From positions 434,001 through 498,000 of the forward strand of contig CAWFNW010000002.1 of assembly GCA_963817405.1 (NCBI GenBank): a DNA stretch of 64,000 bases, read 5' to 3'. Shown piece by piece: positions 15,068 to 23,613 of the stretch (positions within the stretch are counted from its first letter, which is position 1; each line of letters opens with the position of its first letter). The notes below the pieces were generated by a model that had not been told where the DNA came from, did no database searches, and worked only from the letters and a program-made list of their open reading frames with translations. A program made the translations under genes and the position numbers. Source of the DNA: CAWFNW01 sp963817405. GTDB taxonomy: Bacteria > Actinomycetota > Coriobacteriia > Anaerosomatales > Anaerosomataceae.

Positions 15068-16284
15068 GCAGCCGACCGCCAGACGTTGCCGTTGAACTGC
15101 CCGAAGGGGTGCTGTCTCAGGGCCACGTGGCGCACCCGCGCGGCCGACTCAAGATCTTCCTGGGCATGGCGGCGGGTGTCGGCAAGACGTACACGATGCT
15201 CTCCGAAGCGCATCGGCGTGCTTCGCGCGGGGAGGACGTGGTTGTCGGCTACATCGAACCGCACGCCCGGCCGGAGACCGCTGCCCTCATCGAGGGGCTC
15301 GAAGTCGTGCCGCCGAAGCGAATCGCGTACCGCGGCCACGAGTTCCCCGAACTCGACACCCGGGCGGTGATCGGACGTCGTCCCGAGTGGGTTCTCATCG
15401 ACGAACTTGCGCACACGAATGTGCCGGGCACCGAGCACGTGAAGCGGTGGCAGAGTATCGAGCAGCTACTCGATCTCGGGATCAACGTCATCTCCACGGT
15501 CAACATCCAGCATCTCGAGAGCCTCAACGACGCCGTCTTCGAGATCACTGGCATTCGGGTCCGCGAGACGTTCCCCGACCACATCATGGATGCGGCGGAC
15601 GAGGTCGTCGTCGTGGACCTTACGCCGCTGGCACTCATCAACCGCCTCAGACGCGGCGCCGTCTACGACCTCGCGAAGGTCGACCAGGCGCTCGTCAGGT
15701 TCTTCACGCCCGACAAGCTGTCGGCGCTGCGCGAACTGGCGCTTCGACAGACCGCCGACGAGGTTGACGAGCAGCTCCGAGCCGCCGTCACCGGAGAGTC
15801 GGGAGCGTGGGCAGGGCGAGAGGTAATCGTCGTCTGCGTGACCGCGCGTTCCGACGCCGTTCGCTTGGTACGACGCGGCTTTCGGCTTGCGGAACGCCTC
15901 CACGGCGATCTGCACATCGTTCACGTAGCAGCGGTCGGCGGACGTCTCGCGGAAGACGAGCGGGAGACTCTCAACTACATCTGGGAGATCGGGCGCAACC
16001 TGGGAGGCCATCCGCACGAACTCGCAGGCGACGATATCGCCACCGAGATCGTGGACTTCGCAGTCGTCCAGCGGGCAACGTTCATCGTCCTCGGCCAGTC
16101 AGTGCGCTCCCGAATCGAAGAGGTTCTCCGCGGCTCGATCGTGACACGGATCATGCGGGAAACGCGCGGCATCGACGTGGTGATCGTATCGGACCGAGAA
16201 GAGGGCGACGCCCCACGACGCGCGGAGATGCCCCAGTCGCGACGTTCGCGAACTCATCGAGGGGGTGATCACCGTGCGTCTTAG
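15064..16284 (+). CDS. KdpD N-terminal sensor/USP protein (stand-alone)
   Basis: A 406-residue soluble protein equal to the cytoplasmic N-terminal half of KdpD. The KdpD sensor domain (about 25-235) has a Walker A-like GMAAGVGKTYTML, VVVGYIEPHARPET, VLIDELAHTNVPG and VISTVNIQHLESLND. A universal-stress-protein-like domain follows (about 250-385; VVCVTARSDAVRLVRRGFRLA, GSIVTRIMRET). There are no membrane helices and no kinase domain. In KdpD of Firmicutes and Actinobacteria the USP domain can bind cyclic di-AMP. GTG 15064 overlaps kdpC. Presumably it works in trans with the kinase at 8086-9642. Confidence 0.9.
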   Translation: MSSRPPDVAVELPEGVLSQGHVAHPRGRLKIFLGMAAGVGKTYTMLSEAHRRASRGEDVVVGYIEPHARPETAALIEGLEVVPPKRIAYRGHEFPELDTRAVIGRRPEWVLIDELAHTNVPGTEHVKRWQSIEQLLDLGINVISTVNIQHLESLNDAVFEITGIRVRETFPDHIMDAADEVVVVDLTPLALINRLRRGAVYDLAKVDQALVRFFTPDKLSALRELALRQTADEVDEQLRAAVTGESGAWAGREVIVVCVTARSDAVRLVRRGFRLAERLHGDLHIVHVAAVGGRLAEDERETLNYIWEIGRNLGGHPHELAGDDIATEIVDFAVVQRATFIVLGQSVRSRIEEVLRGSIVTRIMRETRGIDVVIVSDREEGDAPRRAEMPQSRRSRTHRGGDHRAS

Positions 16285-16762
16285 CCGTGCGCCAATTGTG
16301 GATACGAGCGCCATCATTACCGACGCGGACTCGGACCGCGCCGCACTGGAGGCCCTCAAGCCTGGTGATTGGGCGCATCTCAAGGCCGAGCCGGGTAACC
16401 ATGCGTACAGGAACGCGGTCCTGTTATTCGACGGCATAGGCCGACGACTCGGCCACATCTCACCCGCGCTCACGAAGTCCGTGCGCCCGCGCATGGCCTC
16501 CGGGTGGCGCAACTGGTGTCTCATTTCGCAGGTCGTCCCCATGGGATCTGGGGAGGCTACGAAGGGGTCGGTGATCGTGTTTTGCTACGAAGCCAGGGAT
16601 GAGTACCGAGTCGGGCCTGCGCTCGTGGACCTCTCTACTCGAATCCGCAGGGGCATGCATCACCATGTCTACATCGCCGTCCCATCGCCAAGCCGGAGAG
16701 CGTCATTCCATGGTCTGCCTGTCCGCATCGACATGGTCGGGGAGCCGACGCCGAGGCAATGA
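16274..16762 (+). CDS. HIRAN-like domain protein (hypothetical)
   Basis: About 162 residues. The central segment PGDWAHLKAEPGNHAYRNAV with LLFDGIGRRLGHISPALTKSV resembles a HIRAN domain, a small beta-barrel that recognises DNA ends or stalled forks and is often fused to helicases or nucleases. Here it stands alone, followed by about 80 residues of unknown fold. GTG 16274 is preferred (GAGGGGGT about eight bases upstream); GTG 16265 is in frame. It overlaps the end of the KdpD sensor gene. It overlaps by ATGA the endonuclease V fragment, which points to a DNA-related pair. The domain call is moderate, by eye only. Confidence 0.5.
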   Translation: MRLSRAPIVDTSAIITDADSDRAALEALKPGDWAHLKAEPGNHAYRNAVLLFDGIGRRLGHISPALTKSVRPRMASGWRNWCLISQVVPMGSGEATKGSVIVFCYEARDEYRVGPALVDLSTRIRRGMHHHVYIAVPSPSRRASFHGLPVRIDMVGEPTPRQ

Positions 16763-17331
16763 AATGGCTGGGAACTATGGCTTGGCTATGCGGTTCTTGG
16801 CTGGTCTTCGCTCTGGGTAGAATCATCACGGTGTCACCGGTGCATTGCGTCGGGCTCCACGAGAAGGTGACCTTCTTCAACGTCACGTCACTGAAGCTGC
16901 CGCATCGCGACGGAGGCCAGCTGCCATGTCGGATTCGGGCTTTCCACAGCGTCACGTCTGATCTCGTCTTCCTCGACGGTCACGGCGTCGTGCACGAACG
17001 GGGTCTCGGGCTGGCTTCACACGTCGGCGTGTTGCTCGGCGTGCCGACGATCGGCGTGCCTAAGACGCCGTTCCACGCCATCGACCACCTGCCGGGACCG
17101 CAGCGGGGCGACTTCTACGTGCTGACCAAGGAGTGGGGCGCGCAGGGAGCGTCGATCAGGCTGAAGGCCGGCGTGAAGCCGGTCTACGTCTCGCCCGGGC
17201 ATCTCGTGGACCTGGATAGTGCCATCGCGCTCGCCCTGACGTGGTCGAGCGGTCGGCAACGGGTGCCGGAGCCGCTCGCGGCCGCGCACACGATGTCGGC
17301 GCTCGCGCGGAACGCGAGCGCCGGCTCGTAG
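16759..17331 (+). pseudogene. Endonuclease V, N-terminally replaced/truncated
   Basis: The C-terminal ~125 residues are clearly endonuclease V (Nfi): SDLVFLDGHGVVHERGLGLA, GVLLGVPTIGVPKTPFHA, GVKPVYVSPGHLVDLDSAIA and a C-terminal LPEP-like VPEPLAAAHT. The preceding ~65 residues do not match the family. The first catalytic aspartate (DVSY region) and the catalytic glutamate segment (GFLxFRE) are missing, so hypoxanthine-directed cleavage is unlikely. The frame is still coupled by ATGA to the HIRAN-like gene and keeps a good ribosome site, so a protein may be made. It is either a decayed gene or a repurposed domain. Confidence 0.7.
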
Positions 17332-17354
17332 GGGCCGCTGAACCCTACGCCGGC
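17320..17354 (+). terminator. Hairpin at the end of the endonuclease V fragment
   Basis: GCCGGC (17320-17325), a two-base TC bulge, and GTAGGG (17328-17333) pair with CCCTAC and GCCGGC at 17343-17354 around a nine-base loop. The gene's TAG stop lies in the left arm. There is no U-run. It probably ends or stabilises the kdp/HIRAN transcript ahead of the ABC exporter genes. Confidence 0.4.
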
Positions 17355-17477
17355 ACGCTGCGCCACGGGCCACGCGGGTACATACAGCCAGAGGCGGAGC
17401 ATCCCGTTGTCCTGTGGCGTGCCGCCTTGTCCACGGGGACCGCTCTCTGCTATCGCCTGAGGGGGGAGATGCTGGCG

Positions 17478-18404
17478 ATGTCTGGGGACGCAACACCGCA
17501 GTCACCGAGTGAGCACGGCAGCGCAGTCGTGTGCTCGGGCCTCACGAAAGACTACGGACAGGAACGCGGTCTGTTCGACCTTGACTTGGAGATCCGTAGC
17601 GGCGAGGTCTTCGGCTTCATAGGCCCGAACGGTGCCGGCAAGACGACGACCATCCGGCTCCTGATGGACCTCATCCGCCCCGACCGGGGCACGGCGCGGC
17701 TGCTCGGCCTGGACGCACGGCGGGACAGCATCGCCATCAAGCGTCGCGCAGGATACCTACCGGGCGAGCTGCCTCAGTTTCCGCGCGTCCGCGCGAGTCA
17801 CGTCATCACGCTGATGGCTGGGCTGCGAGGCGGAGTTGATCCCGCGCTCATCGAGACGCTTGCTGAGCGACTCGACATCGACCTTGACCAGAAGTACGAG
17901 GACCTGTCGCACGGCAACAAGCAGAAGGTCGGGCTCATACAGGCATTCATGCACCGCCCCGACCTCATCATCCTCGACGAGCCGACACTCGGGCTCGATC
18001 CGCTCATGCAGCGGGAGTTCTGGCGGCTCGTGGGTGAAGCGTCGGCTGCGGGTGCGACGCTGTTGCTGTCCTCCCACGTCCTTGTCGAAGTAGAGCACGG
18101 CTGCCATCGGATGGGATTGATCCGTAACGGCCGCCTCCTTCGCGTCGGCACGCTCGAAGAGCTTCGAACCACACGCGTTCACCGAATCGATGCAGTCGTT
18201 CGCGACCACCCGAATGTCGCCGAGCTCGATGGGATCGAGGGCGTCTCCGAAGCAGTCGTGCAGGGGGACCATGTCACCTGTTCGGTGCATGGATCGGTCG
18301 GACCTCTTCTCGCGTGGCTTTCCGCGCGGGACGTGGTCGAACTCGACAGCCGCGAGCTTTCGCTCGAGGAGGTGTTCTTCACTGAGTTCGAGAAGCAAAG
18401 CTGA
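17478..18404 (+). CDS. ABC exporter ATP-binding protein
   Basis: A 308-residue ATPase of the CcmA/DrrA-type exporter class. Walker A is GPNGAGKTTT, followed by DLSHGNKQKVGLIQA as the signature (LSHGN for LSGGQ), LIILDEPTLGLDP as Walker B, and LLLSSHVLVEVEH with the switch histidine. The C-terminal ~80 residues form the DUF4162-like tail common in these exporters (VDAVVRDHPNV, ELSLEEVFF). ATG 17478 has GGGGGGAG nine bases upstream; ATG 17469 is too close. It pairs with the permease starting at 18427. The substrate is unknown; lipids, drugs or peptides are typical. Confidence 0.9.
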   Translation: MSGDATPQSPSEHGSAVVCSGLTKDYGQERGLFDLDLEIRSGEVFGFIGPNGAGKTTTIRLLMDLIRPDRGTARLLGLDARRDSIAIKRRAGYLPGELPQFPRVRASHVITLMAGLRGGVDPALIETLAERLDIDLDQKYEDLSHGNKQKVGLIQAFMHRPDLIILDEPTLGLDPLMQREFWRLVGEASAAGATLLLSSHVLVEVEHGCHRMGLIRNGRLLRVGTLEELRTTRVHRIDAVVRDHPNVAELDGIEGVSEAVVQGDHVTCSVHGSVGPLLAWLSARDVVELDSRELSLEEVFFTEFEKQS

Positions 18405-18426
18405 GGCCCGGTCATCGGTCGCCCTC

Positions 18427-20046
18427 GTGATCGACACCGTGACCTCGCGCCGGGTTGCCGTCCTCGCGTGGGTCCTCGGCGGCGCGGCGGTCATGTACGC
18501 AATGGGCGTTGCGATCAGCCAGGAGTTCGCCGACTTCCCGGGTGGAGCAAAGGCCCTCTCGGCGAGTGTCACACGAGCCGCGGAGGGCATGCGGATCATG
18601 CGATGGCCTGCCGAGCGGCTGGACACGCTGGGTGGGTACCTCACCTACCACAATGTGACCCTGCTGATGCTCGGCCTCGCCATCTACGGAGCCGTGCAGG
18701 GGGCTCGCATGGTGCGCGGCGGAGAAGACGGCCACTCCCTCGAGGAGATTCTCGCAACCGGGTGGACCCGGTGGGCCGTCATCCGCGATCGGACAGCGGG
18801 GTTCCTGATCATCATCGCGGTGATTTCGCTTGCACTCGGGCTTGGCACAGCGGCAGCCATGGCTGCAGGTGGTGAGCCGGATCTGTCGGGCTCGCTTCTC
18901 ACGATGATCGCCGTGGGTCTATGCGGGATGGTCGGCTACTCACTCGGCCTGCTTGTCTCCCAACTCACATCCACTTCTCGTACGGCTGCCGGCGCAAGTT
19001 CGATCGTCCTGACAGCACTCTACGTCCTCAACAATGTGTGGCAGGAGCTGGGCGGGTTCGGCGCGGTGCGATTCATCTCGCCGTTCTACTACGCGGACTT
19101 CTCCCGTGCGCTCGTTCCCGGCTACGGTCTGGATCTGCCGGCAACCGCAGCGCTTGTGGTGATGAGCCTCTTGCTTGTCGGGTGTGCCGCCTGGGCGTTC
19201 AGCCGACGGGACTACGGCGCCCCGCTTTGGGGACTTCGGCGGGGGCGTGCACGCAGAGCTGCGCCGCCGGGTCCAAGGAGCCAGCGGGCGTTCGGTTCGG
19301 CGTGGTCGGCGATGCTGTTCCGCAGCCGGTTCGGCTTGATCGCATGGGCCTGCGGCGCGGGCGCCTTATCGCTTCTCATGATGGCGTTGGAGCCGGCAGT
19401 GATCGACATGTGGTCGACGTTCAGCAAATACATGCCCGGCACCGGAGGCGGGCCGGGAGTCCCCATGGAGACCGTGTATATCGGCTTCTCGGCTGAAGTC
19501 GTCGCGCTCGTGATCGTGGCCTACGTCATCGTGCAGGCGGCGGGCTGGTCGAACGATCTTGCCGAAGGCAGGGTCGAGGCGGTTCTTGCGACGCCCGTGT
19601 CTTGGTCGAGGCTGGTGCGGGAGCGGCTGCTCTCTCTGCTCGTCGGTGTCGCGTGTGCGGCGGTGGGGTGCATCGCGGGTCTTGCCCTCGGCTCGACCCT
19701 CGTCGAGCTCAAGCTGGACTGGAGCGGCGTCGCTCGACTCGCGGCGGACTCGGTCCTATTTGGGGCGGCGCTGGGCGGATTGGCCGCTGTCGTGGTCGCC
19801 GTGTTCCGTCGGGGGACCGGTGTGACCGTGCTCGCCATTCTGATGACTGCGTCTTACCTGCAAGGCTATCTCGCGAAGATGTTCAATTGGCCGACCTGGG
19901 TGGAGCAGTACTCGCTGTTCAGTGCGTTCGGTAATCCGTATGTGGAATGGGCCGGGTTGGGTCAGACGACCCTGTTGCTGGTACTGGCCGTGGGGGGTGC
20001 TCTCCTTGCGGCGGGGATCGCCGAGCGAACACCCAAGGTGGCGTAG
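18427..20046 (+). CDS. ABC exporter permease
   Basis: About 539 residues with roughly twelve hydrophobic segments in two six-helix halves (for example RVAVLAWVLGGAAVMYAM, LLMLGLAIYGAVQGARM, LLVGVACAAVGCIAGLALG). GSSRTAAGASS-like and AEGRVEAVLATPVSWSRLV motifs mark it as an ABC-2-type, tetronasin-like permease paired with the preceding ATPase. The start is uncertain: the frame is open from inside the ATPase gene, and GTG 18427 gives MIDTVTSRRVAVL as a plausible N-terminus, but its ribosome site is weak. The two genes form a complete exporter. It is followed by a promoter box at 20069. Confidence 0.85.
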   Translation: MIDTVTSRRVAVLAWVLGGAAVMYAMGVAISQEFADFPGGAKALSASVTRAAEGMRIMRWPAERLDTLGGYLTYHNVTLLMLGLAIYGAVQGARMVRGGEDGHSLEEILATGWTRWAVIRDRTAGFLIIIAVISLALGLGTAAAMAAGGEPDLSGSLLTMIAVGLCGMVGYSLGLLVSQLTSTSRTAAGASSIVLTALYVLNNVWQELGGFGAVRFISPFYYADFSRALVPGYGLDLPATAALVVMSLLLVGCAAWAFSRRDYGAPLWGLRRGRARRAAPPGPRSQRAFGSAWSAMLFRSRFGLIAWACGAGALSLLMMALEPAVIDMWSTFSKYMPGTGGGPGVPMETVYIGFSAEVVALVIVAYVIVQAAGWSNDLAEGRVEAVLATPVSWSRLVRERLLSLLVGVACAAVGCIAGLALGSTLVELKLDWSGVARLAADSVLFGAALGGLAAVVVAVFRRGTGVTVLAILMTASYLQGYLAKMFNWPTWVEQYSLFSAFGNPYVEWAGLGQTTLLLVLAVGGALLAAGIAERTPKVA

Positions 20047-20068
20047 CGGTGATGTCGCAACGCTGCAC

Positions 20069-20077
20069 GGGTAGAGT
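20069..20077 (+). promoter_or_regulatory. GGGTAGAGT extended -10 box
   Basis: GGGTAGAGT (hexamer TAGAGT at 20072-20077) lies 36 bases before ATG 20114 of the YtfJ-like gene and 22 bases before its GGAGG site. It belongs to the GGGTAnnnT set in this window. No clear -35 is seen. Confidence 0.4.
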
Positions 20078-20113
20078 CTGCGGTACGGCGACAGAGAATG
20101 GAGGCGACTCGAG

Positions 20114-20455
20114 ATGACGCTGATGAAAGACATCACGGAGTCGTGGCAGGACACCTTCACCGTGCGCAGGGTCTTTGGCGACCCGATCGAAAAGGATGGC
20201 GTGACCATCATTCCGGTTGCCCACATCGCGGGAGGCGGCGGAGGCGGGGCTGGCCCCTCGGACGAAGCGCCCGACGCTGAGGCGAGCGGTGGTGGGTTCG
20301 GCGGGATGGCTCGGCCGGCCGGAGTCTATGTCGTTCGCGCGGACAGTGTCGAGTGGCAGCCCGCGCTCGACATCACGCTCCTCGGGTTGGCCGGTATTGC
20401 CCTCTCTGCGCTCATTGCGCTGGTGGTTGGCCGGACACTGAGACACAGGCGATAG
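20114..20455 (+). CDS. YtfJ/GerW-like protein with C-terminal membrane helix
   Basis: A 113-residue protein with the YtfJ (GerW) fold markers: FTVRRVFGDPIEKDGVTIIP at the start, a glycine-rich loop (AGGGGGGAG), and PAGVYVVRADSVEWQPALD. A C-terminal transmembrane helix follows (ITLLGLAGIALSALIALVVG) with an arginine-rich tail. YtfJ was named for sporulation in Bacillus, but this family is widespread in non-spore-formers. GGAGG precedes ATG 20114 by nine bases. It is closely followed by a phosphatase and a lipid kinase, probably as one operon. Its function is unknown. Confidence 0.75.
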   Translation: MTLMKDITESWQDTFTVRRVFGDPIEKDGVTIIPVAHIAGGGGGGAGPSDEAPDAEASGGGFGGMARPAGVYVVRADSVEWQPALDITLLGLAGIALSALIALVVGRTLRHRR

Positions 20456-20517
20456 GTCGGACCGATGTGCACAGCGGTCCCGTGATGCGGGGAGCGGCGC
20501 CCGGGGGAGCGAACCTG

Positions 20518-21027
20518 GTGACGGATGCCGGCGCGACAAGCCTGGCTTACGACGTGTCGGCGATAACGGACCAGCTGTTCATCGCCGCGAGACCCCACTT
20601 CCGTCACGTCGAGGAGGTCCGCGGCCTCGGCGTCGACTTGGTGCTCAGCATGATCTGGTTCGCTCCGCCCCGCGTGCTGACGAGACACCCGTTCCGCCTG
20701 ATCCGCCTTCCGACCATCGATTTCCCGCTGCTGCCGATCCCGCTGTTCATGCTGAGGCGCGGCGTGACCGCTGCCCTACCGGTGATGGACGCGGGCGGGC
20801 GAGTGCTCATCTACTGTCTCGCCGGCCGCCACCGGAGCGTCGCAATGGCCTCGTGCATCCTCATCGCTCGGGGGATGACGGCGGACGAGGCGATGGACGT
20901 AATCCTCTCTCACCGACCGGTCGCCGACCCGCATGCTCCCCACATCGAGCGTCGCATACGGGCGTTCGAGCGGGACCTACTGCGCCGACAACGGTCGGCG
21001 ACGGGCCCGACACGGCCACCCGGCTGA
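20518..21027 (+). CDS. Dual-specificity-phosphatase-like protein
   Basis: About 169 residues. The catalytic loop CLAGRHRS fits the CX5R signature of cysteine phosphatases, preceded by VMDAGGRVLIYCLAG and followed by SVAMASCILIARGMTADEAM, as in dual-specificity phosphatases. An upstream aspartate in IDFPLLPIP could serve as general acid. GTG 20518 has GGGGGAG eight bases upstream; ATG 20485 is an in-frame alternative. It lies between the YtfJ-like gene and a diacylglycerol-kinase-like gene, suggesting that it may act on a phospholipid or phosphoprotein of the same pathway. The substrate cannot be read from sequence. Confidence 0.8.
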   Translation: MTDAGATSLAYDVSAITDQLFIAARPHFRHVEEVRGLGVDLVLSMIWFAPPRVLTRHPFRLIRLPTIDFPLLPIPLFMLRRGVTAALPVMDAGGRVLIYCLAGRHRSVAMASCILIARGMTADEAMDVILSHRPVADPHAPHIERRIRAFERDLLRRQRSATGPTRPPG

Positions 21028-21038
21028 GGAGGCTGCTC

Positions 21039-21941
21039 ATGCGCATCAAGGCGGTCATCAACCCCGCGTCCGGCAAGCCGGAATCAATCCTGAGCGTTCT
21101 GAACGACGTGTTCGGCACGTCCGGGATCACGTGGGACGTCGCGATAACGCATGGCCCGGGCGATGCGCTCGCCGCAGCCCGCCAGGCCATCGAAGAGGGC
21201 TACGACCTCGTTGGAGCGTACGGCGGCGATGGGACCGTCTCCGAGGTTGCCGCCGCGCTCGCGGGAGGCGGGCCGCCCATGCTGATCCTGCCCGGCGGCA
21301 CGGGCAACGCACTTGCCGATGAGCTCGGCATCCCCACTGGACTGGCGGAGGCCGCTGCCCTTGCCACGGGGGGTCCGCCTTCGATCAGACGCGTCGACCT
21401 CGGTCGTTCGGGGGATCGGTGGTTCGTCCTCAGAATGACCATGGGCGTCGAGGTCGCGATGGTTGAAGGTGCGACGCGCGAGATGAAGGATCGTTGGGGC
21501 TGGCTTGCCTATGCGTTCGCGGGGCTGCAGGCACTCCAAGAGACCCCAGTGTCCAAGTACACGATCGTGGTCGACGGGCGCACTTCCGAGTGTGACGGCG
21601 TGGCCGCCCTTGTCGCCAACTCGGCCAGCACGGGGGTCGCTGGAGTGAGGATTGCCGCGGACGTCGATGTGTCGGACGGCGTGCTGGACGTCATCGTCGT
21701 GCAGGCCGCCGACCTCGCCGGACTGCTTGGAAGCGCCAAAGACGCGGCGCAGGGACAACAGCCGCGCCTGCTCAGTCACTGGCGCGGCGCGGAGATACAC
21801 GTGGAATCGCGCCCGGTGCAATCGGTGCTCTCGGATGGCGAGAAGGCCGGTCGGACGCCCGTCGACGTCACGGTGGTGCCCGGGGCTGTGGGCGTGGTCG
21901 TGCCCAAGACCGCCGTGCCCGCAGAAGCAGGGCAGGCATAG
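21039..21941 (+). CDS. Diacylglycerol/lipid kinase family protein
   Basis: A 300-residue member of the DagK/YegS/LCB5 lipid kinase family. The N-terminal catalytic domain has AVINPASGKPES, the nucleotide-binding GAYGGDGTVSEVAAAL and LPGGTGNALADELGIP. The C-terminal beta-sandwich contains MGVEVAMVEGATREMKDRW, ALVANSASTGVAGVRI and DGVLDVIVVQ. It transfers phosphate from ATP to a lipid such as diacylglycerol. GAGGAGG precedes ATG 21039, eleven bases after the phosphatase stop. It is convergent with the hydrolase at 21964. Confidence 0.9.
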   Translation: MRIKAVINPASGKPESILSVLNDVFGTSGITWDVAITHGPGDALAAARQAIEEGYDLVGAYGGDGTVSEVAAALAGGGPPMLILPGGTGNALADELGIPTGLAEAAALATGGPPSIRRVDLGRSGDRWFVLRMTMGVEVAMVEGATREMKDRWGWLAYAFAGLQALQETPVSKYTIVVDGRTSECDGVAALVANSASTGVAGVRIAADVDVSDGVLDVIVVQAADLAGLLGSAKDAAQGQQPRLLSHWRGAEIHVESRPVQSVLSDGEKAGRTPVDVTVVPGAVGVVVPKTAVPAEAGQA

Positions 21942-21963
21942 TGCGTCTCGAATAGGCGGTGAA

Positions 21964-22608
21964 TCACCTCGCCAGATGCGCCTCGAACCATCCGATGGTG
22001 AGCCTCACGACTTCGTCCAGGGTGCCGGGCTCCTCGAACAGGTGCGTCGCCCCGGGCACGATCTCAAGGCGTTTGACCGGTGACCCCAACGCCGCAAACG
22101 CGACCCGGTTGAGTTCGATGACCTGGGTGTCGCGACCGCCCACGATGAGCAGCGTCGGTGCCGTTGCTCCACTAAGCCATGGGCCGGCGAGGTCAGGGCG
22201 ACCCCCCCGCGAGACGACAGCGCCGATTGTGTGACCGAACCTCGCCGCCGCGCCGAGGGCAGCAGCGGCTCCCGTGCTGGCGCCGAAGAGTCCGAGCCTC
22301 AGCCCAGCGGACTCCGGTTGATTCGAACACCACTCGATTGCAGCGGCCAGACGCCGTGTGAGCGTGTCGATGTCGAAGCGGTTTTCGTAGTAGCGGTCCT
22401 CTTCAGGCGTGAGTAAGTCGAACAGCAACGTGCCGAACGCGCCGCTCGCGCGGAGTGCGGAGGCGACGGCCCGGTTACGTGAACTCAGTCGGCTCGAGCC
22501 CGATCCGTGCGCGAAGACGACGACCCCTCTCGCGCCGGCCGGAACGACGAGGTCAGCGGGCAGTGCCGCGCCGTCGATCGGGATCGAGTGTGTTCCGAGG
22601 TCGTCCAC
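21964..22608 (-). CDS. Alpha/beta hydrolase (dienelactone hydrolase-like)
   Basis: A 214-residue alpha/beta hydrolase. The oxyanion segment is FAHGSGSSRLSSRN, the nucleophile serine sits in LFGASTGAAAALG, the acid residue in LIVGGRDTQVIELN, and the catalytic histidine in PGATHLFEEPGTLDEV. This pattern is that of dienelactone hydrolase-like proteins often annotated as phosphoribosyltransferase-associated hydrolases. It has no signal peptide. GTG 22608 with GAGGGGGAG upstream. The metallopeptidase gene ends 27 bases upstream on the same strand, so they may be co-transcribed. The substrate is unknown. Confidence 0.85.
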   Translation of the reverse strand: MDDLGTHSIPIDGAALPADLVVPAGARGVVVFAHGSGSSRLSSRNRAVASALRASGAFGTLLFDLLTPEEDRYYENRFDIDTLTRRLAAAIEWCSNQPESAGLRLGLFGASTGAAAALGAAARFGHTIGAVVSRGGRPDLAGPWLSGATAPTLLIVGGRDTQVIELNRVAFAALGSPVKRLEIVPGATHLFEEPGTLDEVVRLTIGWFEAHLAR

Positions 22609-22635
22609 CGCTCCCCCTCGTGACCGCCCCGCGGC

Positions 22636-23475
22636 TCAGAGCACAGCCGCGCCAAAGGTGTCCCAGTTGTCCAGGTTCCCGGAATCAAATCCCTTCTTGA
22701 ACCATCGCATCCTTTGTTCGGACGTGCCGTGCGTGAAGCTGTCCGGCACCACGTAGCCTTGCGCTTCCCGCTGGATGCGGTCATCACCAACTGCGTTGGC
22801 GGCTTTGAGTGCCTCCTCCAGATCGCCTGCCTCCAGCAGTCCCCGACCCTGCGCGCGACTGGCCCAGACGCCTGCGAGGTAGTCGGCCTGCAGTTCGAAG
22901 CGCACCGAGTACTCGTTGTAATCCGCCTCGCTCAGCTGCTGCCGGAGCGTCTGCAGCTGGTCCGTCACGCCCAGCAGCGTCTGGACGTGGTGGCCCACCT
23001 CGTGAGCTACCACATAAGCCATTGCGAAGTCACCGGGAGCCTGGAATCTGTCTCGGAGTTCGCTGAAGAAGCTCAAGTCGATGTAGAGGTTGCCGTCGCT
23101 CGGGCAGTAGAACGGGCCTGTGGAAGAGCCGGCAACACCGCACGCGGACTCGACGCTGTCTGTGTACAACACCAGGGTAGGGTCGGAGTACTCCTTTCCC
23201 AGCTCGCTGAAGATCCCTGTCCAAACGGTCTCGGTGTCCGCAAGCACCACGGACACGAAGTCCGCCATCTCCTTCTCTTGTGCCGTCTCCACGTAGGGAG
23301 TGCCGCTGCCGCGGTTTGCGTTCTGCAGGCTATCAAGCACCGCTCCGGGATCCCCACCCAGCAGAGCAGCCACGAGCATGATGATGATGGCTGCGCCGCC
23401 TCCAATCGCCACCTTGCCGCCCGTGCCTCGTCGGTCCTCCACGTTGGTGCTGCCCGGCAGACCTCGCCACTTCAC
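22636..23475 (-). CDS. Neutral zinc metallopeptidase (YpfJ family)
   Basis: A 279-residue membrane-anchored metallopeptidase. The N-terminal region is short and charged, then has one membrane helix (GKVAIGGGAAIIIMLVAALL). The zinc-binding motif HEVGHH occurs in AYVVAHEVGHHVQTLLGV, and LQADYLAGVWASRAQGRGLL supplies the third ligand region. FYCPSDGNLYIDLSFF and HGTSEQRMRWFKKGF are also conserved in this family. GTG 23475 is chosen because GAAGGGGTGA precedes it by six bases; the frame extends to ATG 23502. The active domain is predicted outside the membrane. Confidence 0.92.
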   Translation of the reverse strand: MKWRGLPGSTNVEDRRGTGGKVAIGGGAAIIIMLVAALLGGDPGAVLDSLQNANRGSGTPYVETAQEKEMADFVSVVLADTETVWTGIFSELGKEYSDPTLVLYTDSVESACGVAGSSTGPFYCPSDGNLYIDLSFFSELRDRFQAPGDFAMAYVVAHEVGHHVQTLLGVTDQLQTLRQQLSEADYNEYSVRFELQADYLAGVWASRAQGRGLLEAGDLEEALKAANAVGDDRIQREAQGYVVPDSFTHGTSEQRMRWFKKGFDSGNLDNWDTFGAAVL

Positions 23476-23613
23476 GGATCTCACCCCTTCAGGCTTTCGC
23501 ACGCAGCCATGACCGTCGAGACATCAGCACTCATTACTGTGAAGTTGGTACCCACGACGTGGCAAACGCCCTCGATGGCGCCGCGATCCCGCGCGGGCCT
23601 CGGTGCTCGCCAA

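Noticed and set aside
22318..22335. GATTCGAACACC, another T-arm-like string
   Set aside because: It is within the alpha/beta hydrolase coding sequence and no other tRNA arms are present.
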